Numbered from the stretch's first letter, positions 32,477 through 41,704 are shown. The stretch: DNA of 64,000 bases from Ochrobactrum sp. Q0168 (GCF_016427605.1 NZ_JAELXQ010000015.1:1-64000), one strand, 5' to 3'. Notes: generated by a model not told the origin, from the letters alone. Numbers and translations are program-made.

Positions 32477-32941
32477 TTAACGATCCGCCGCTATCTGTTT
32501 AGCTGCCTTGGTGATAGCGCGAGATACCCTCGCCCGCGCACTTCGCCGTTTGGCTCGCCACGAGACGTAAAAGAAAGGTTGCGCCTTTGACCCCGGGTTG
32601 AATGTTCCGGGGAACATGCCGCCGTTCACGTGTGGCGCACTGCCGAATTCGACCAGATGTGCGTAACGCACCTTGGAATTGCCGGCGTAAATCGTGATTG
32701 TCAGCTTGCCGTCATTCGACTTAACGCTGCCAATGCGCTGACTGTACTTGGGCGCTTGGCCCCACGTCCACCCGATGCTTTCCATCAGTTCACCGTCATC
32801 GACGGGAACCAAGTTTTGCATCATGTTGACGATATCCTGAGCGCCTTGCTCCATAGCGGCTTTGACAAATGTTTCAGCGACTTCCGGAAATTTCGTTAGC
32901 TTGATCTGCAAGCGGTCCAGACCTTTGATCTTTACCGCCAT
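32477..32941 (-). CDS. HK97 gp10-like tail component
   Basis: A protein of 154 residues. VKIKGLDRLQIKLTKFPEVAETFVKAAMEQGAQDIVNMMQNLVPVDDGEL and RYAHLVEFGSAPH are the standard HK97 gp10 family motifs. Start at ATG 32941 (a GTG lies one codon earlier); it overlaps the preceding stop. It acts at the head-tail joint. Confidence 0.85.
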   Translation of the reverse strand: MAVKIKGLDRLQIKLTKFPEVAETFVKAAMEQGAQDIVNMMQNLVPVDDGELMESIGWTWGQAPKYSQRIGSVKSNDGKLTITIYAGNSKVRYAHLVEFGSAPHVNGGMFPGTFNPGSKAQPFFYVSWRAKRRSARARVSRAITKAAKQIAADR

Positions 32942-33318
32942 CACGTTTCCTCGCCTTCAATCGCCAGCATCTCAATGTACTGCCCGCGCTCGTCGGGATT
33001 GACGACGGTCTTAATTCCGAAAACCCGGTTCGGCTTACCGCCAGTCTTCCCAGCCCGAGCATCATATGCCCGCCACGACGCCGTCACCTGCCTTGCCGCA
33101 GTACTGCCGCGGATCGTCAAGTTGTAAGGCTGCATGGACTGCATTCGCGCCGCCATGATGCTTTCAGCATTGCTGCCGTATCGCGGTTCGAGCCTTCCCG
33201 GCACGGTGAACTGGTCTACCCATTCGCCGCGTGTACCGCCGAAACCATCATCCACGTCCTGCCGGACCTGAAACGTCATACGGCAATTCAGGCTGCCGGC
33301 ACCTGCGCGCTTCGCCAT
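32941..33318 (-). CDS. Head-tail adaptor / head closure protein
   Basis: A protein of 125 residues. LNCRMTFQVRQDVDDGFGGTRGEWVDQFTVPGRLEPRYGSN is the typical head-closure (SPP1 gp16-like) opening. It lies in its normal place between the connector and the gp10-like gene. Confidence 0.8.
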   Translation of the reverse strand: MAKRAGAGSLNCRMTFQVRQDVDDGFGGTRGEWVDQFTVPGRLEPRYGSNAESIMAARMQSMQPYNLTIRGSTAARQVTASWRAYDARAGKTGGKPNRVFGIKTVVNPDERGQYIEMLAIEGEET

Positions 33319-33488
33319 GCTTCAGCCTCGTCTTTTGTGGGAGTTGGAAGTCGCTGGGCTTTGCCAGCGACAATGGCGCGATTAGCGCAAGGCGTGGTCA
33401 CCAAGCCGACGTATCCCGCCGGATACCGGATCGTCACCGCGGGTTTGGGAATAAAGTCGTAGGTGGCTGTGAAGTGGAGCCAGGGCAT
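33288..33488 (-). CDS. Small phage protein of head-tail region
   Basis: A protein of 66 residues (MPWLHFTATYDFIPKPAVTIRYPAGYVGLVTTPCANRA at the start). Beta-rich beginning and basic tail; overlaps the head closure gene by 31 bases. Small proteins of this shape are common at this position in rhizobial phages. Function unknown. Confidence 0.6.
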   Translation of the reverse strand: MPWLHFTATYDFIPKPAVTIRYPAGYVGLVTTPCANRAIVAGKAQRLPTPTKDEAEAWRSAQVPAA

Positions 33489-33500
33489 GAAGCCTCAATT

Positions 33501-34079
33501 TTAATCGGGCGTCGATTTCGCAAGCAGCGATGTAAGAATTTCCAGTTGCTCTTGCTGCTTTTCGATGAGCGCCTTGAGTTCGTTCGAACGCAACTGATCA
33601 AACTTCTCGTGTAACGCCATTATTTCAATTTCAGCTTTGAGGTTCACTTCGTAGTCATGTGCAGCATCCAGCCGGTCCCTTGCAGCTTGGCGGTTCTGAC
33701 TCATCATAATTATCGGCGCTTGCACGGCGGCCAACATCGAAAGCACGAGATTGAGAAAGATAAACGGATACGGATCGAAAGCGAATGCCACCAAAATTGA
33801 ATTTGCAGCCACCCACGCGACGAGCACGAGAGCAAAAAGCATTATAAATGTCCATGAACCACCGAACTCGGCGACCTTATCTGCGAGCCGTTGACCATAG
33901 GTCAGCTTCTCGTCAAACGACCTATTTACATCGCGTGCAATTGTTTGACGCTCAGACAATCGCGCTAGGACAGACTGTTCTCTTGCTGTCAGTGTATCCG
34001 CAGATCGTCCTAAATACCTGAGCGACCGTTCTGCAACCTCGTGACGAAAGCCGGTATCATTCTTGTCTGTGCGGGCCAT
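33501..34079 (-). CDS. DUF1003 membrane protein (moron)
   Basis: A protein of 192 residues from ATG 34079. DUF1003 is recognised by LADKVAEFGGSWTFIMLFALVLVAWVAANS, then DPYPFIFLNLVLSMLAAVQAPIIMMSQNRQ. Two TM helices, followed by a C-terminal coiled coil (LHEKFDQLRSNELKALIEKQQEQLEIL). The family is bacterial and of unknown role, unusual inside a head-tail gene cluster, so it is an accessory gene carried in the same direction as the late operon. Confidence 0.85.
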   Translation of the reverse strand: MARTDKNDTGFRHEVAERSLRYLGRSADTLTAREQSVLARLSERQTIARDVNRSFDEKLTYGQRLADKVAEFGGSWTFIMLFALVLVAWVAANSILVAFAFDPYPFIFLNLVLSMLAAVQAPIIMMSQNRQAARDRLDAAHDYEVNLKAEIEIMALHEKFDQLRSNELKALIEKQQEQLEILTSLLAKSTPD

Positions 34080-34186
34080 TGCGATCTCCAATCATTCAGA
34101 GGTCCATATGTTCCACAATTGCTAGAACGATAACAATCTCAAACCCTCAACAGCCGATATGGATCAAGCAACCAGCGCGGTTTCGT

Positions 34187-34519
34187 CTATTCTTCCACCA
34201 TCAGCGTGCGCCACACCCGATAAGGAGCGAGTAGCGCACGAACATGACGCGGCAGAACGGCATTACCTTCCGCTTTCATGTCTGGCTCGCGGTTCTCGTA
34301 CAGATCAGCCGCAACCAACAAGATCGCCGCCGTGATCGGCGGTGCTAACTCAATGCCATCCGGCAAGGTAGGCGTCGCGCCGGTTGCCACGACCTCGCGG
34401 TCGACATATTCGATGACGATTCCCTCTGCCGCAGCCAGATATACTTCGAGCTCGGCATCCTCGTCGTCATGAAACACACGAAGGTGTTTCTTCAGCAGTT
34501 CGAGGTCAACCAGTGCCAT
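34187..34519 (-). CDS. Head-tail connector protein (gp6-like)
   Basis: A protein of 110 residues from ATG 34519. LVDLELLKKHLRVFHDDEDAELEVYLAAAEGIVIEYVDRE...APPITAAILLVAADLYENRE is the standard HK97 gp6-like connector pattern. It forms a ring under the portal. A 14-base overlap links it to the gene upstream. Confidence 0.85.
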   Translation of the reverse strand: MALVDLELLKKHLRVFHDDEDAELEVYLAAAEGIVIEYVDREVVATGATPTLPDGIELAPPITAAILLVAADLYENREPDMKAEGNAVLPRHVRALLAPYRVWRTLMVEE

Positions 34520-34640
34520 CGCCACCACCCTCCGGCGGCGTTTCAGGCTCCGGTTCTGGCTCGGGCGCCGGATTTGGATCGACGATTCCCGCCCCGATGT
34601 AGCTCGCCACCCGGCGCTTGCGTGTCTTCGTGTCGGCCAT
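34506..34640 (-). CDS. Small proline-rich phage protein
   Basis: A 44-residue protein from ATG 34640 (MADTKTRKRRVASYIGAG...). The C-terminal half is a Glu-Pro repeat (PEPEPEPE) ending in Gly-rich GGGDGTG, surely disordered. It lies in a different frame inside the 3' part of the gene at 34543-34776. The shared DNA makes one of the two ends unusual; both starts look usable. Confidence 0.5.
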   Translation of the reverse strand: MADTKTRKRRVASYIGAGIVDPNPAPEPEPEPETPPEGGGDGTG

Positions 34641-34776
34641 CGCCAACCTCCGTAAACTTCTCGACGTAACCAAGCGCCAGAAGCGGGCCTGCTTGCCAGT
34701 TCGGCAGATCGGCGACCATGCCTTCATCCAATCGGCCGTAATTCCCGACCAGGTTTTTTAGCGCTTTGATTTTCAT
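34543..34776 (-). CDS. Small phage protein after capsid gene
   Basis: A protein of 77 residues from ATG 34776. The first 40 residues (MKIKALKNLVGNYGRLDEG...LLALGYVEKF) form a compact conserved-looking unit common after phage capsid genes. The rest overlaps the 44-residue gene and is probably not conserved. A terminator-like hairpin precedes it. Confidence 0.55.
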   Translation of the reverse strand: MKIKALKNLVGNYGRLDEGMVADLPNWQAGPLLALGYVEKFTEVGDGRHEDTQAPGGELHRGGNRRSKSGARARTGA

Positions 34777-34788
34777 GTTTTCCTCGTG

Positions 34789-34810
34789 AAAAGGGGCGCC
34801 GAAGCGCCCC
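34789..34810 (-). terminator. Terminator after capsid gene
   Basis: On the minus strand GGGGCGC-TTCG-GCGCCCC is followed by TTTTC. It lies between the capsid gene and the next gene and may reduce readthrough, so that capsid mRNA is the most abundant. A shortened leader, CACGAGGA, follows it. Confidence 0.75.
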
Positions 34811-34818
34811 ATCAACGA

Positions 34819-36030
34819 TTAAGGAGTTACAGGCGGATTGACGTCGCCCGTCACAAACGCCTCTGGGCGGTACACTGCCAGCGCAAGGCGTTCTTCGATG
34901 CGGATCGAGAACATGTTCTTTTCGAAGTCGTCCACGTTCTCGCTCGAGAGCAGAACTTCGATACCCATACGGTCGAAAATCTGCGCACCGAGATTGAACG
35001 CACCGGTCAGGAACTTGCCCGCAGAAATTGCCTGCGTCTGGACGACCGGTAGATTCCACAGCGAAGGACCGATCGGCGACTGGGCATTGCCGACGATGTA
35101 GTTGCCGCCAAGATCCTTAGTCAGCTCAATCTTGGTCCAATCCGTCGGATGCAGAACAAATCCGCTCGCCGGATATTCGGCCAGAATGACCTGTAGGATT
35201 GCAAGGCGAAGGCGGTCAATTGCCGTTTCGTTCTCCGGAGTGAAGGCCGGAGCGAAGGCCGATGCCTGCGGGAGAATGCCGTGCAGGTTCTGACCGGTGC
35301 CGTCACCGTTCAGAAGCTGGCCTTCTTCAACGAACTTGAGACCGTACGTGCCGCGAGCGTTGATGTAGCTCGCAAGGCCCGGAGCGTCGTCGAGGATCTG
35401 ACGGCTTGCCTTGAAGATATGGGCCAGCGTGCGAACAGGCGTGGTTTCCATATCAAAGGTGAGGTCAGACTTGGGCTTCTGCGTGCCTTCTGCGACGGGC
35501 GCAGCGTTGTTCGTGAAACCCGTTTCCTTAACGATTTCGACGCTTGCGGCCGAGGTCTGACCCGGTGCAATAAGGTCACGGATCGTCAGCTGGCGATTAG
35601 GTGGGGCGATGATGCCTGGCACGCGCTGCCCGGGAACAAGCGACGATCCCGCCGAACGACCGGCGCCAACCGTGGTATTGCCGGACGTAATGTCAGCGCG
35701 TTCCATGCCAACACGGATCGAACCGCGCCACGCGCCGGACACGTCAGTTGACTTGAATTTTTCAGACGCCACGACGATATCGCCAACGTCCTGCGGACCC
35801 TGCGCAACGTCTTCACGTTCACGAGCGGCGCGCTTTTCCAATTCGCTAATGCGGGTCGTGGTGTCGCCAAGCTCGGACAGCGCCTTGTCGACCTTGCCGG
35901 TCAGCTCAGTGGAAACAGTTCCGTGCTGCTGGAGCTGCGTGGTAAAATCGGTCGCAAGATTGCCGACCTGCTCTTTAATGGAGGCGAGCGAAGCACCCAG
36001 CTCGCCAATGCGTTCTGCTAGTTCAGCCAT
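34819..36030 (-). CDS. Major capsid protein, HK97 fold
   Basis: A protein of 403 residues from ATG 36030 (AAAGGAG upstream). The N-terminal ~110 residues are a coiled coil (delta domain, MAELAERIGELGASLASIKEQVGNL), likely removed by the protease encoded upstream. The core has RQLTIRDLIAPGQTSAASVEIVKETGF, FKASRQILDDAPGLASYINARG and LNGDGTGQNLHGIL, all standard for HK97-type capsids. Confidence 0.92.
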   Translation of the reverse strand: MAELAERIGELGASLASIKEQVGNLATDFTTQLQQHGTVSTELTGKVDKALSELGDTTTRISELEKRAAREREDVAQGPQDVGDIVVASEKFKSTDVSGAWRGSIRVGMERADITSGNTTVGAGRSAGSSLVPGQRVPGIIAPPNRQLTIRDLIAPGQTSAASVEIVKETGFTNNAAPVAEGTQKPKSDLTFDMETTPVRTLAHIFKASRQILDDAPGLASYINARGTYGLKFVEEGQLLNGDGTGQNLHGILPQASAFAPAFTPENETAIDRLRLAILQVILAEYPASGFVLHPTDWTKIELTKDLGGNYIVGNAQSPIGPSLWNLPVVQTQAISAGKFLTGAFNLGAQIFDRMGIEVLLSSENVDDFEKNMFSIRIEERLALAVYRPEAFVTGDVNPPVTP

Positions 36031-36046
36031 AAATGGCTCCTTTGAT

Positions 36047-37162
36047 TTAGATTTTGAATGTCTTTGCTTCGGCAATCAGCCGTGTGACCGCTGCCAAAGC
36101 GGCAGCATCCGCATCGTCATCAGGAGCCCCCTGATCAGACTTGAGGTAGAGCCGAGCGGCCCGCTCTGCCTCCGAATTCGAAAGACCAAGAAGACCCTTC
36201 AGGCCGTTCTCGAATTCGCGTTTGGTGATTTCTTCGCCGGAGGCCATCTTGTTAGCCAACAATTGCGCAGCTTCTGCCTTTGCGGCGTTCGAAGCCTTTA
36301 CGCGGCGGACATATTCCGGCTCGGTGTTCGCGCCCAATCGGGCCAAGGTCTCGTCAAGTGTGGCAATACGGTCTGCCATACCCCGGTCAATAAGGGCTTC
36401 AGAATAGAATACCCTGCCCTGACCAAATCCGTCTTCGACCTTGGATTTCGTAACGCCACGCCCATCGGCAACGCTCTGCAAAAACCGGCCATAGGAGCGG
36501 TTTACGCTGTCCTGAATGTAGGCCAGCGTGTCCTTGCCGAGTGGTTCAGTTTCGTTGCCTTCGACCTTGTGCTTGCCTGCCGAAATGTAGGTGCGCTTGA
36601 CGCCAGCCTTTTCCAACGCGGCAGAGATATCGTCGTGTGCCGTGTAGACACCAATCGAACCTGCACGCCCGGATGGCGTAACAACAATTTCGTCGGCCGA
36701 CGACGCGATCCAGTAGGCGGCGCTTGCCGCCAGCGAGTTCACTTGCGCTATAATCGGTTTTTCACCGCCGCGCAGTTTGCGAATTTCCGTTGCGAGTTCG
36801 TCCGTGCCAGGTACCGAGCCGCCAGGACTATCAATATCAAGAACAACGGCCTTCACATCCTCGTTGGACAGCGCCTTGTGTAGCTGACGCTTGATGCCGG
36901 CATAGGACGTGCCGCCACTCATCGCTGAGAACAGGTCCATTCGGTCGGCTAACACGCCATAAACCGGGATCACTGCGACCTTGCCTTCAATTTCGGCGAT
37001 TTCCTTTGCGCGAGCATCCGAAACAGTCGCTGCAAATTCAGGTGTGACGAGCTTGTCGCCCGCCACACGTGCCGCAAGAACATCAGCCAAAACGGCTAGT
37101 TTTTCGCGCTGAATCGCCCACGGTTCGGCCTCGAAGGCCGTCAAAATGTGTTCGAATTTCAT
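36047..37162 (-). CDS. Prohead protease, S49 (SppA/protease C) family
   Basis: A protein of 371 residues. AVIPVYGVLADRMDLFSAMSGGTSY, AVVLDIDSPGGSVPG and VNSLAASAAYWIASSADEIVVTPSGRAGSIGVYTAHDD are the S49 signature, with the nucleophilic Ser in SLAASAAY and a Lys near KHKVEGNETEP. It cleaves scaffold and capsid delta domain in proheads. It lies between portal and capsid, as in lambda C/Nu3. Confidence 0.9.
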   Translation of the reverse strand: MKFEHILTAFEAEPWAIQREKLAVLADVLAARVAGDKLVTPEFAATVSDARAKEIAEIEGKVAVIPVYGVLADRMDLFSAMSGGTSYAGIKRQLHKALSNEDVKAVVLDIDSPGGSVPGTDELATEIRKLRGGEKPIIAQVNSLAASAAYWIASSADEIVVTPSGRAGSIGVYTAHDDISAALEKAGVKRTYISAGKHKVEGNETEPLGKDTLAYIQDSVNRSYGRFLQSVADGRGVTKSKVEDGFGQGRVFYSEALIDRGMADRIATLDETLARLGANTEPEYVRRVKASNAAKAEAAQLLANKMASGEEITKREFENGLKGLLGLSNSEAERAARLYLKSDQGAPDDDADAAALAAVTRLIAEAKTFKI

Positions 37163-37171
37163 GAATTTCCC

Positions 37172-38410
37172 TTATCCAGCGCTTGGCTGTGCATCATCCA
37201 GCGGAGGCCCGCCGTTGTGTCCGACCATGGACAGAGGCTGCATGGTGCCGTTGACGATCAATTCGTCGCCGCCATCCATCTTTGGCTTGTTCTCGTAAGC
37301 TCTGGCCTCGTTCGGCGTATAAATGCCGTTCTGAACCATCTTCTGCAGGAACTCCGCCCTCGCCTGGCTATCGCCGCGCAGCAGGCCTTCCATATTGAAC
37401 TTCACAACGGTCGTTTTGCGGGTCTTTGCATCAAGCAAGTCGCGGTAGATCGCGGATTCAATGCTCCTGAGCATGGGCGTGAGGCATGTCTTGGTAAACT
37501 GCAGGATCAATTGCTCGATCCCGCTGCCCCAAGTCGTTGTGCCATTCGCAGCATGGCCAATCATGACAGGCGGAACGCCGAAAATGCGGCAAATCTGCTC
37601 GACGCTGTACTGCCGCGTCTCAAGCATCTGCGCATCTTTTGGATTGATGGTGATCTGCGACGGGGTGAGCCCCGCCTCCAGTACCGCGATCCCGCCTGCT
37701 TTGTCGGCGCCGGCGAATGCCTGTAGAGATTCCGCGATCTGCTTGCGCTGATCAGGCTTCAGAACCTGATCCGAAGACAAGACGACTGAAGCCATCATGC
37801 CGTTCTTGAACATACGGCCAGACGTTTTTTCGCCGGCCATGGCGTTGCCGATGACATTGCGCTGTGCAGCTATTGGCGAAAGGCCCCGATCACAGCCAGG
37901 CATGACCAATCCGCGAACATGAAGCATGTCTTCTTCGCGGATTTTGCGAACGCCGCCCTTCTTGCCGTTTTTGTACTGTTCGGTGACCTCGTAGTAGCGG
38001 TTGTTCCGGTCATCGCGCTTCACATCAACGCAAAGCGGATTGAACGGGTTTAACGCTACCAGCCGACCGCCATTTTTCTTCTTTTCGGCGAAGAAATTGC
38101 CGTCAAGACACAGGCAAAGGGCAGCCATACCCCAGAAATCTGACGCACTGTCATCCAGATTCGGCAAGTCGTGCAGTAGTTCGTACAGCGGATTCTCGCG
38201 GTCGACGTCAACGCCGTCACCCTTGTAGACATTGCAGGGCAGCGTTTTCACAGCATTGGAAATCAGGTTCACACACGCCCAGACAGCATCGAGCTGCATG
38301 GCATGTTCATATGTGACCGTCTCGCCGCTTGTCGTCGACATTCCAAAGAATGCGCGCCATGGGCCGGAAAGAAGCCCGAAAGGCTTCCCGACCCAAGTCA
38401 AAAGGCCCAT
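37172..38410 (-). CDS. Portal protein (HK97 family)
   Basis: A protein of 412 residues from ATG 38410 (AGGAG upstream). YEHAMQLDAVWACVNLISNAVKTLPCNVYKG, LPNLDDSASDFWGMAALCLCLDGNFFAEK and LETRQYSVEQICRIFGVPPVMIGH are classical portal motifs. It makes the dodecameric DNA gate. The last residues read VGHNGGPPLDD, a short motif seen also at the N-terminus of the protein at 51637 (IGHNRPPL). Confidence 0.93.
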   Translation of the reverse strand: MGLLTWVGKPFGLLSGPWRAFFGMSTTSGETVTYEHAMQLDAVWACVNLISNAVKTLPCNVYKGDGVDVDRENPLYELLHDLPNLDDSASDFWGMAALCLCLDGNFFAEKKKNGGRLVALNPFNPLCVDVKRDDRNNRYYEVTEQYKNGKKGGVRKIREEDMLHVRGLVMPGCDRGLSPIAAQRNVIGNAMAGEKTSGRMFKNGMMASVVLSSDQVLKPDQRKQIAESLQAFAGADKAGGIAVLEAGLTPSQITINPKDAQMLETRQYSVEQICRIFGVPPVMIGHAANGTTTWGSGIEQLILQFTKTCLTPMLRSIESAIYRDLLDAKTRKTTVVKFNMEGLLRGDSQARAEFLQKMVQNGIYTPNEARAYENKPKMDGGDELIVNGTMQPLSMVGHNGGPPLDDAQPSAG

Positions 38411-38418
38411 GGGCACTC

Positions 38419-40290
38419 CTACCAGGTTATAGTGATCATGTTGTTGACGAAGTCGTCGATGTCGGCTGGTTCGATCGGTGTATCCATCGCCACGCCAACT
38501 GCCATCGCCACAGCGACTGCCGCGTCGATGCGCACTGACGCCTTTGTTTTGACGAACCACCGGTTGTCTTGCGGGTCATGATCGAAAGTGGCGCCCATCA
38601 GGGCGGTCATAAGGACGGGACTGCGTCGCATACGAATGCGACCATCGATAATCATGTCTTCAAGCGCCAGGACCGAGCCCGGCATCCACAAGCCTTGCGG
38701 CGGTGGCAGGCCGGCAGCTTTCGCCGCTTCTACCTTTGCAGGCTCAGGCCGCGCCCGAACCTTGCCGCCCTGTGGGTGTGCGACATGTTCAATGTCTAAC
38801 CCGAGCGCTTCGACTTCCTCGCGGAACTTGTCGTAGGCGTAGCGGTCATAGGCGATGGCCTTTATATCGAAGGCTTGATCGATTTGCTGCACCCGCGAGG
38901 CCACGAAGTCATATCGAATCCGCTTGCCCGGCGGGGCATTCAACCAGCCCTGCTTTACCCAAAGCGCATACGGTGCCTTGTCAGCCTGTTCTCGCGCTTC
39001 CAGCGTATCGGCTGGCGTCCAGGCCTCCACCCACGCATCAAACGTCGGCAGATTGACGGTAGATCCGTCCTCGCGCTCCATTTCCTTGAAGCCAGTCGGG
39101 ACTACGCATGCAAGCACGGTCATGTCTTTGCTGCCCGACAGGTCGACGCCCATGAAAACCGGCTTGTCAGCGTGTTCAACTTCAGGATCGAACTCGTCCA
39201 TTACGCTTTCGACGGTCTCGCGTGGCATCCATGCCTTGTCGGCATCGGTCCAGCAGCAGAAATGCAGCCGTAGAATGCCGTTCAGCTTGCCCGGCATTTG
39301 CTTTGCCTGAGCGACGACACCGGCCAGATATTCCTGCGTCAGGATAACGCCGAGAAGCGGGTTAGCCTTCTTCCAGCAAGTTTCGTCCTTGAGCGGGTCG
39401 TCGCCCTTGTCCAGCGCGCAAACATAGGAAAACGTTGTGTCGTCGATCACCTCGCCGACATAGGCAAAGTCTTCGTCTGGCGTTTGGGTACCGGCAGCCA
39501 CCTTGACGGCGTGTTCGTGCTCTTCCCAGCAAATGCTGTTTCGGTCACTGCCCGAGTTCGTAATCATCAACAGTAGAGGCTGCCGACGAAACTTGAAGCC
39601 GCGTTCCAGCATTTCCATCGTCGAGCGGTCTGGATGTTCGTGCACCTCGTCGCAGAGCGCAAAGTGCGGACGCGGACCGGAGCCTGATTTGCCGGAATCC
39701 TTCGAGATCGGACGAAAGAACGATTGCGACTTGTGATGCGCGATATTGAACTCGCGCCCGATGCCGCCGCTGAACTTCAGCCGTTCGACCAGCGCAGGAG
39801 CGGCGCGCACCATTTTGACGGCGTCCTGGAAAAGGATGGCCGCCTGTTCTTTCTTAGCGGCCGCCGCATAGATCTGCGCTCCAGCCTCCTTGTCCGCGAT
39901 CAGCCCGTACAGACCGACACCGCCAGCAAACGGCGACTTACCGTTGCCCTTGCCTTCCTCGATGTAGGCGCGACGAAAGCGCCGCGAACCGTCGGCCCGT
40001 TTCCAGCCGAACAGCGAACCCAGCTTGAAAGCCTGCGATGCATGCAGTTTGAAAGGCTTGCCTTCGAACTGCCCTTCGGAAAGCTTGAGCCGCCCTTCAA
40101 AGAACCGAAACACACGGTCGGCTGCGTCGTCGTCCCAGTACAGCCCGCGCTCATTCCCGTGTTCGAGATCGTAGAAATGGCGACGGCATGCATTGCGAAC
40201 GTGAGGGCCGGCAACTTCTCTGCCATCAATGACAGCTTGCGCATAAGCGCTCACACGCTCAAGCGCCGGCATATCAGTCAAGCAGATCAT
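38419..40290 (-). CDS. terL: Terminase large subunit
   Basis: A protein of 623 residues from ATG 40290. Walker A variant EEGKGNGKSPFAGG, Walker B FALCDEVHEH, motif III LLLMITNSG and nuclease Asp in VFMGVDLSG are visible. ATP-driven motor and nuclease for packaging (Terminase_1 family). It overlaps terS by 17 bases. The C-terminus IDDFVNNM is followed after eight bases by the portal gene. Confidence 0.93.
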   Translation of the reverse strand: MICLTDMPALERVSAYAQAVIDGREVAGPHVRNACRRHFYDLEHGNERGLYWDDDAADRVFRFFEGRLKLSEGQFEGKPFKLHASQAFKLGSLFGWKRADGSRRFRRAYIEEGKGNGKSPFAGGVGLYGLIADKEAGAQIYAAAAKKEQAAILFQDAVKMVRAAPALVERLKFSGGIGREFNIAHHKSQSFFRPISKDSGKSGSGPRPHFALCDEVHEHPDRSTMEMLERGFKFRRQPLLLMITNSGSDRNSICWEEHEHAVKVAAGTQTPDEDFAYVGEVIDDTTFSYVCALDKGDDPLKDETCWKKANPLLGVILTQEYLAGVVAQAKQMPGKLNGILRLHFCCWTDADKAWMPRETVESVMDEFDPEVEHADKPVFMGVDLSGSKDMTVLACVVPTGFKEMEREDGSTVNLPTFDAWVEAWTPADTLEAREQADKAPYALWVKQGWLNAPPGKRIRYDFVASRVQQIDQAFDIKAIAYDRYAYDKFREEVEALGLDIEHVAHPQGGKVRARPEPAKVEAAKAAGLPPPQGLWMPGSVLALEDMIIDGRIRMRRSPVLMTALMGATFDHDPQDNRWFVKTKASVRIDAAVAVAMAVGVAMDTPIEPADIDDFVNNMITITW

Positions 40291-40660
40291 CCTTTTCCTC
40301 GCCCTCGTCAGGCGTCGCCACCTTGGAGGCATCCGCAGGCGTGGCACCCATCTGGCCGAGCATCTGGCGGAGCAGGTTCATCGCCTGCACGCCAACTTCC
40401 TGCCCGGCCATGATGCGGCCCTGAATAGTTGAAGCCATGCCAACAAGCGTGCGATGCGATTCATTCAGCCACGGCAGCTCTTTCGCGAAAAGCTTCCAGG
40501 CTGACTTCGCTTTTATCTCAGCGCTGTCCTTCAGCCAAACGGGAGGAGCCCCAAGAGGGCCGTTTGCGGCCGGTTCGGCGCGGTTTTTGAAGCGCTGTGG
40601 GTCTTTCTTGTCTCGCCCCTCGACTTTGGCCTTGCCGAGGGGATTTCTCGGCTTTGCCAT
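40274..40660 (-). CDS. terS: Terminase small subunit
   Basis: A protein of 128 residues. Basic N-terminus (PLGKAKVEGRDKKDPQRFKNR), the middle PPVWLKDSAEIKAKSAWKLFAKELPWLNESHRTLVGMASTIQGRI typical of P27-family small subunits, acidic C-terminus. It recognises cos/pac DNA. Positioned directly before terL. Confidence 0.8.
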   Translation of the reverse strand: MAKPRNPLGKAKVEGRDKKDPQRFKNRAEPAANGPLGAPPVWLKDSAEIKAKSAWKLFAKELPWLNESHRTLVGMASTIQGRIMAGQEVGVQAMNLLRQMLGQMGATPADASKVATPDEGEEKDDLLD

Positions 40661-40764
40661 GGAATGAAATCCTTATGGGGTCATATTTTCAATTGCGGAT
40701 GCGTGCGCTTTGGGACCCCGCTGGTCCTGTGACTGCGGACTTGGGCGCTTTTTGATCCCCCCGT
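40661..40764. other. Candidate cos/pac region before terminase
   Basis: A 104-base gene-free gap between terS and the disrupted nuclease gene, with an HNH gene nearby, the usual place for a cos site. It contains GGACC-CCGCT-GGTCC and several short GC-rich inverted repeats. No cohesive-end sequence can be proven by eye. Confidence 0.3.
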
Positions 40765-41260
40765 CTACGCCGGGATACCTTCGGGGATATAGTGAAACGG
40801 CGTTCCGTCCATAACTGATATGGCGCTTTGAAGGGTTTCTATCGTTTTTGCTTCCTTCAAATACCTGACAGGCAGCTTCACATGCCCGCACCCAGGCAAA
40901 ACCGGCAGATAAACGATAGTTTCCAAGTCATTATGGAAGAGAGCCAGTATATCGGCATCACGCCGATCAACCTCACGCTTCCGGCTAGCGTTGCCGCCGC
41001 GTCGGTCCACTGATATCCTGCATCTCCATTCAGCGCGTTGGCGCCTAATGATAGATGATGATTTAACCTGAATTCGATACGTCTTGTGGCCTGCTATCAT
41101 AAGGACGTCGAACCCAGACGTATCTGAATGAATAGCGTGGTATCCATTCTTTGATATCAGCGCAAACCAGAAACTCTGCATACCTACCAAGCCTCGAATA
41201 ATCAGGGCGGTTATCGTTGTCCGCTAATGGGGCGGAGATGCAATTTCCAAATAGATCCAA
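40765..41260 (-). pseudogene. Frameshifted PD-(D/E)XK-like nuclease
   Basis: Two overlapping frames together make one plausible protein. The first (41260 to ~41160) starts MDLFGNCISAPLADNDNRPDY and includes LGRYAEFLVCA. The second, one base out of phase, continues ISKNGYHAIHSDTSGFDVLMIAGHKTYRIQVKSSS to 40765. The Asp of GFDVL and Gln-Val-Lys of RIQVKSS fit a PD-(D/E)XK active site. A single indel near 41155-41165 would restore the frame. It is either a recent mutation, a sequencing error, or a programmed shift. Confidence 0.6.
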
Positions 41261-41661
41261 GGTCTCGACTCCTTGCCGACCTCATATGAAAGAGGCGGGG
41301 AGCCGAAGCTCACCCCCCTGAACCCTGCAAGAGGTCGAGAATTGCATGGGTATGCTATCGGCCACCCCTCCGGCCCGAACCGAACAACATCCTGGCCTAG
41401 CTCTTCACGACGCTTGATGCGGTCGTGGCAGGGAGCACAGAGGCTTTGAAGGTTGTCGGGGTCGAAGAACAATTCTTCGCACCCTTTATGGGGGCGCACA
41501 TGGTCACACACCGTCGCTGGTGTTACGTCCTCTTGCTGCAAGCAGTAAGCGCACAACGGATGAGCGGCCAGTTGCCGCTCACGTAAGCGTTGCCAGCGTG
41601 CGGTCTTATAGAGCTTACGGTAAGCAGCTGCTTCGGTGCTGCGGCGGTCGGGTCTTGCCAT
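41224..41661 (-). CDS. HNH endonuclease
   Basis: A protein of 145 residues. WQRLRERQLAAHPLCAYC, VCDHVRPHKGCEELFFDPDNLQSLCAPCHDRIKRREE form the HNH core with four zinc-binding cysteines and the catalytic DH pair. HNH proteins next to terminase genes are often needed for cos cleavage in packaging. Its stop overlaps the start of the frameshifted nuclease. Confidence 0.9.
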   Translation of the reverse strand: MARPDRRSTEAAAYRKLYKTARWQRLRERQLAAHPLCAYCLQQEDVTPATVCDHVRPHKGCEELFFDPDNLQSLCAPCHDRIKRREELGQDVVRFGPEGWPIAYPCNSRPLAGFRGVSFGSPPLSYEVGKESRPWIYLEIASPPH

Positions 41662-41704
41662 GCTTACCTTCGTACAGCTGATTAAGAGTCAGCTGCTCTT
41701 TAAT

